A DNA stretch of 64,000 bases from Caulobacter sp. FWC26 (lineage in GTDB: Bacteria > Pseudomonadota > Alphaproteobacteria > Caulobacterales > Caulobacteraceae), in contig NZ_CP033875.1 in the NCBI RefSeq assembly GCF_002742645.2, forward strand, positions 3,450,001-3,514,000, read 5' to 3'. Each line of letters opens with the position of its first letter. Position 1 is the first letter of the stretch. The position numbers and the translations under genes were made by a program. Below the pieces are notes generated by a model. It was not told where the DNA came from and ran no database searches. It saw nothing but the letters and a program-made list of their open reading frames with translations. Positions 60,641 through 64,000 of the stretch are shown here, one piece after another.

Positions 60641-62173
60641 CTACTCCGCCGCGCTGGGCGCCGAGACCGGCGCGGGCCGACAATACTGATCCAGGAAGGC
60701 CTGGTGCGGCGGCGCCGAGGCGACGACCTCGCGCACGGCCTTGCGCATTTCCGACAAGGGGGCGCTCAGCGCCTTGGGGTCGACGCCGTCCAGGCTGGGA
60801 TCGACCGCCTGCGGCAGCATCTCAAAGCCCGCATAGATCGCCATCCAGCTGGGCGGGGCGAACATCTCCCAGCGGTAGCGCACGAAGTGGCCGCGCCCCA
60901 GGAAGAGGTCGATCTTGCGCTGGAGCGTGTCGGGCAGGGTCACGGCGTTGCAGTCGCGCCAGAAGGCGGCGTCGCCTCTCTTGTTGGCCCAGTAGTGCAG
61001 GATGATGAAGTCGCGCACGCGCTCCATCTCGCGGCGGGACCAGTCGTTGAACTCGTCCGCCAGCTCGGGCGCGCAGTCGCGGTCGGGGAACAGCGCCTTG
61101 ATCTTCTCGATGCCCGTCTCGATCAGGGCGATCGAGGTGCTTTCCAGCGGCTCGAGGAAGCCCGACGCCAGGCCCAGCGCGATGACGTTCTTGTTCCAGA
61201 CCTGCTTGCGCCGGCCGGGGTTGAAGCGGATCAGGCGCGGTTCGTGCAGCAGCGGATCGGGCACGGCGGCCTTCAACTCGGCCAGGGCGTCTTCGTCGCG
61301 GATGTGGCGCGAGGAGAAGACATAGCCGTTGCCATAGCGGTGCTGCAGCGGGATGCGCCAGCGCCAGCCGGCGCTGTGGGCGGTGACGTCGGTATAGGGC
61401 GGCGGGTTGTCGAGACCTTCGCTCTGCACGGCCCAGGCGCGGTCGCAGAACAAAAGGTCGCTCCACGACTCGTAGCCGGTCTGCAGGGCTTCCTCGATCA
61501 ACAGGCCCCGGAAGCCTGAGCAGTCGATGAAGAGGTCGCCCTCGACGGTCTCGCCGTTCTCCAGGTCCAGCGAAGCGACGAAGCCGTCGTCAGGGCGGAG
61601 GTTGACCTTGGTGATCTTGCCCTCGATCCGGCGCACGCCGTTGTCCTCGGCCACCCGGCGCATCAGCTGGGCGAAGAGGCCGGCGTCGAAGTGCAGGGCC
61701 CAGTCGAAGATCGACAGGGTCGAGGTCGGGTTGCGCGGCGGGGCCATGAACTTGCCGGCGGCGGCCAGCGACGCGCCCAGCGAATAGTCGGCGATGTCGG
61801 TGGGCTCACCCGCCTGCGCCAGCTTGCGCCAGTAGTGATGGAACGGAACGCCCCGCAGATCCTGGCCGAAGTGGCCGAAGGGGTGGATGAAGGAGGCGCC
61901 CTCGCGCAGCCAGCCGTTGAAGCGGATGCCCAGCTTGCAGGTCGCTTGCGTGGCCCGCATCACCTCGATGTCGGACAGGCCCAGCTGCTGGTAGAAGCCG
62001 CGAATGGTGGGGATCGTCGCCTCGCCGACGCCGACCGTGCCGATCGCCTCGGACTCGACCAGCGTGATCTCCAGCGGACCGCCGTGGAAGTGCCGGCGCA
62101 GGGCCGCGGCCGCCATCCAGCCGGCTGTGCCGCCGCCGACAATCACCAGCTTGCGGATCCGATGGTCCTGCAT
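60641..62173 (-). CDS. Flavin-dependent tryptophan halogenase family protein (second locus, gene 1)
   Basis: A 510-residue intact member. GGGTAGW is at residues 13-19, Lys80 in [22 protein letters not shown] in the middle, and the Glu in LEPLESTSIALIETG. It lies between a TonB receptor and another halogenase on the minus strand, matching the receptor-plus-halogenase layout of the first locus. Terminator-like hairpins separate it from the receptor. Confidence 0.9.
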   Translation of the reverse strand: MQDHRIRKLVIVGGGTAGWMAAAALRRHFHGGPLEITLVESEAIGTVGVGEATIPTIRGFYQQLGLSDIEVMRATQATCKLGIRFNGWLREGASFIHPFGHFGQDLRGVPFHHYWRKLAQAGEPTDIADYSLGASLAAAGKFMAPPRNPTSTLSIFDWALHFDAGLFAQLMRRVAEDNGVRRIEGKITKVNLRPDDGFVASLDLENGETVEGDLFIDCSGFRGLLIEEALQTGYESWSDLLFCDRAWAVQSEGLDNPPPYTDVTAHSAGWRWRIPLQHRYGNGYVFSSRHIRDEDALAELKAAVPDPLLHEPRLIRFNPGRRKQVWNKNVIALGLASGFLEPLESTSIALIETGIEKIKALFPDRDCAPELADEFNDWSRREMERVRDFIILHYWANKRGDAAFWRDCNAVTLPDTLQRKIDLFLGRGHFVRYRWEMFAPPSWMAIYAGFEMLPQAVDPSLDGVDPKALSAPLSEMRKAVREVVASAPPHQAFLDQYCRPAPVSAPSAAE

Positions 62174-62254
62174 GGTCGCTCCCGGTTCCGGCTCTGTGTC
62201 CGGCTTGTCTTCAGGCTAACGGTTGCCGCCCGAACCGGACAGGCGCCGTCTCCC

Positions 62255-62289
62255 TAAAAAATGGCCGCCGTGGAGAAACCACGGCGGCC
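62255..62289 (-). terminator. Intrinsic terminator downstream of TonB receptor
   Basis: On the minus strand a perfect 11-base stem GGCCGCCGTGG / CCACGGCGGCC with a TTTCT loop is followed by ATTTTTT. This is the clearest rho-independent terminator of the window. Confidence 0.82.
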
Positions 62290-62308
62290 GCAGGAGGTGA
62301 GAGGGGGA

Positions 62309-62333
62309 CTTGAGCGTGGCCGCCACGCTCAAG
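62309..62333 (-). terminator. Second hairpin after TonB receptor stop
   Basis: A perfect 11-base stem CTTGAGCGTGG / CCACGCTCAAG with a 3-base loop, between the receptor stop and the terminator at 62255-62289. Without its own T tract it may protect the receptor message. Confidence 0.65.
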
Positions 62334-62351
62334 AATGCTTCAAGGTCGAGC

Positions 62352-64000
62352 CTACCAGCGCGCCCGGACGCCCAGCGTGTAGCGGGGCTCGAACTCGTTC
62401 TGGTTGGCGTACTGGGTCTGACCCTTGGCGAAGCGGAGGTAGTAGTCCTCGATCTCGCCGGTGACGTTCGACCCGTTGAAGTAGACCGTGACGTTGTCGC
62501 GAACGTTGTAGCTGACGTTCACGTCCACATAGCCGGTGGCCTTCTGCATGATCGGGATGACGGCGTTGCCGCCGCCGCCCATCGTGCCCGACAGACGGTC
62601 GGTCCGGTAGTTGTAGGCCACGCGGGCCTGCAGCTTGTCGTCCTGGTACCAGCCCACCAGGTTGAACTGGTGCTTGGAGTTGTCGAAGAACGGGATCTCG
62701 TCGCCGGCCAGGTCCAGACGGCTCTCGTGGCTGGGCGAGTAGGTGTAGTTGGTGTCCACACCGAAGTTCGAGATCACGCCCATGTCGGGCAGGACGTCGC
62801 TGAAGGCGACCTTGGCGCCGACTTCCAGACCCTTCACCGAACCGCCGTCGCCCTGGACGGGCAGGCTGACATTGACGGTGCGGCGGATGACGCCGTCCTG
62901 GTCGGGGAAGCGGCCCGTGGTGGTGCCGCCGGTCACGAAGCTGTCGATCTTCAGCTTGAAGGCCGAGATGTTCAGCATCGAGGCGCGACCGAAGTAGTAC
63001 TCGATGGCGCCGTCGAAGTTCGAGGCCCGCCACGGATCCAGGTTCGGGTTGCCCGAGGCGCTGGCGCCGGTGACGCAGCGGACGTTCGGCAGGGCCGCGC
63101 CGCAGTCGGCGGTGAAGATCGACAGGCCGCCGCCATAGTTGCCCAGATCCAGCGGTTGCATGGTCTTGGCGTAGGCGAAGCGGAACTTCCAGTTGTCGTT
63201 CAGGTCATAGACTGCGTTCAGCGACGGCAGCCAGTCGGTGTACTTGCGCTTGCTGACCGAGTCGCCCGCATCGGCGTTGGTGTCGCCGTAGTTGCGGGTG
63301 TCGCCCGTGAGGTTCTGCTTCACGTTCAGTTCGGTCTGGATCACGCGCAGACCGAAGTCGCCGTGCAGGTTGCCGATCTCGAAGTTGGCCGCGCCGTAGG
63401 CGCTCTGCTCCTTCATGGTGACGTCATAGGTCTGGCCCGGAACGGTCACGCGGATGGCGCCGCCGAACACCTTCTTGTGGAAGGCTTCCGCGTCGTCGAA
63501 ATCGTGCGGATCGATGGCCCAGAAGCCCGGGATGCCCGAGGTGACGCCGCCCAGGTCGTCGACCCAGATGGTGTTGTTGTAGGTCGAGAGCTTGGTCGGA
63601 CGGTTGACCGTGTAGCCCTGGAACACCGGCTTGCCGGTGATCGGATCGGGCACGAACTCGCCGGCCTGGCACTGGTTCTGACTCATGACGACGTCGATGG
63701 CCTTCCACTGGGCCTCGCAGCCGCCGGCCGGAACGGGCGAACCATTGGCCTGCACCGCGCCGGGAACGCCGCCGTAGAAGCCCGAGAACAGGTGGAATTG
63801 CTCGACGCTGACCGAACGGTCGCTCTGGCGAACGCCGGCGTCGATCTTGGTGATGAAGCCCAGGAACTTGTCGTCGAAGCGATAGTGACCCTCGGCGCGG
63901 AACACGTTCATGTCCGAGCTGACTTCGTTATTGCCCTCGGACGAGAACGCGCCGATCGCGTAGCTGTCCTTGTTGGCCATGTAGTCCTTGAGCGACTTGC
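62352..64000 (-). CDS. TonB-dependent receptor, C-terminal part (truncated by window)
   Basis: The frame is open at the window end, so the gene starts beyond 64000; about 549 residues are visible. The sequence is barrel: VEQFHLFSGFYGG, PSLNAVYDLNDNWKFRFAYAKTMQP, FDGAIEYYFGRASMLNISAFK, LVGWYQDDKLQARVAYNYRT and the terminal RYTLGVRARW. It lacks the plug and TonB box, which must lie outside. It belongs to the large carbohydrate-type receptors, is followed by two hairpins, and precedes two halogenase genes on the same strand. Confidence 0.9.
   Translation of the reverse strand, partial: KSLKDYMANKDSYAIGAFSSEGNNEVSSDMNVFRAEGHYRFDDKFLGFITKIDAGVRQSDRSVSVEQFHLFSGFYGGVPGAVQANGSPVPAGGCEAQWKAIDVVMSQNQCQAGEFVPDPITGKPVFQGYTVNRPTKLSTYNNTIWVDDLGGVTSGIPGFWAIDPHDFDDAEAFHKKVFGGAIRVTVPGQTYDVTMKEQSAYGAANFEIGNLHGDFGLRVIQTELNVKQNLTGDTRNYGDTNADAGDSVSKRKYTDWLPSLNAVYDLNDNWKFRFAYAKTMQPLDLGNYGGGLSIFTADCGAALPNVRCVTGASASGNPNLDPWRASNFDGAIEYYFGRASMLNISAFKLKIDSFVTGGTTTGRFPDQDGVIRRTVNVSLPVQGDGGSVKGLEVGAKVAFSDVLPDMGVISNFGVDTNYTYSPSHESRLDLAGDEIPFFDNSKHQFNLVGWYQDDKLQARVAYNYRTDRLSGTMGGGGNAVIPIMQKATGYVDVNVSYNVRDNVTVYFNGSNVTGEIEDYYLRFAKGQTQYANQNEFEPRYTLGVRARW

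Overview
This is a 64 kb stretch of a GC-rich alphaproteobacterial chromosome, most probably Caulobacter or a close relative such as Phenylobacterium or Brevundimonas. The evidence is the gene-transfer-agent (GTA) cluster of the Rhodobacter type, the xylan-linked TonB receptor with tryptophan-halogenase-like genes, the map-radC pair, and a xylose-type operator. No plasmid, prophage, CRISPR array or classical insertion sequence was seen.

Layout. Bases 1-11023 (minus strand) hold a GTA structural cluster running from the small-terminase-like gene (11023) through TerL, portal, gp3.5-like protein, protease, capsid, connector, tail terminator, tail tube, chaperones, tape measure and gp12-gp14 to a gp15 protein cut by the window edge. 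The head-closure gene (g7) is not visible. A plus-strand DUF805 gene splits tape measure from gp12. Bases 11285-20595 carry a ketoglutaric-semialdehyde dehydrogenase, a cytochrome c/flavin oxidase pair, a CHASE4-type histidine kinase, an FKBP and a two-component pair. Bases 20797-35088 are a plant-polysaccharide island: GH35-like beta-galactosidase, GH43, GH10 xylanase and TonB receptor, with a divergent array of four halogenase-like genes, one of them degenerate and frameshifted. Bases 35243-48593 are mainly housekeeping: peptidases, tRNA-Leu, XRE regulator, CinA-like, SfsA, lipoprotein, Map, RadC, M19 dipeptidase, MsrQ/MsrP, and an ECF sigma/anti-sigma/periplasmic protein set with an EF-hand gene. 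Bases 48821-59011 hold GlnE, an orphan BlaR1-type M56 peptidase, two NTF2-like proteins with an SDR, and a signalling block (hybrid kinase, globin-coupled chemoreceptor, LuxR-type regulator). Bases 59081-64000 hold two more halogenases behind a second, truncated TonB receptor.

Scattered across the window are at least five families of paired, inverted GC-rich hairpins (REPIN-like elements, called A to E here), seven of them inside the GTA cluster. One E-family copy (8952-9419) carries a DUF559 endonuclease-like gene between its two arms, while the other E copies have the same arms with only a short spacer. This looks like an autonomous/non-autonomous pair similar in logic to RAYT/REPIN but with a PD-(D/E)XK-type nuclease, and it is the best candidate for an undescribed system here.

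How genes work together: the TonB receptor, GH10, GH43 and beta-galactosidase would bind, import and cut xylan-derived oligosaccharides. A xylose-type palindrome lies upstream of the receptor and a weaker match lies upstream of the semialdehyde dehydrogenase (last step of the oxidative xylose pathway), which suggests one regulon.
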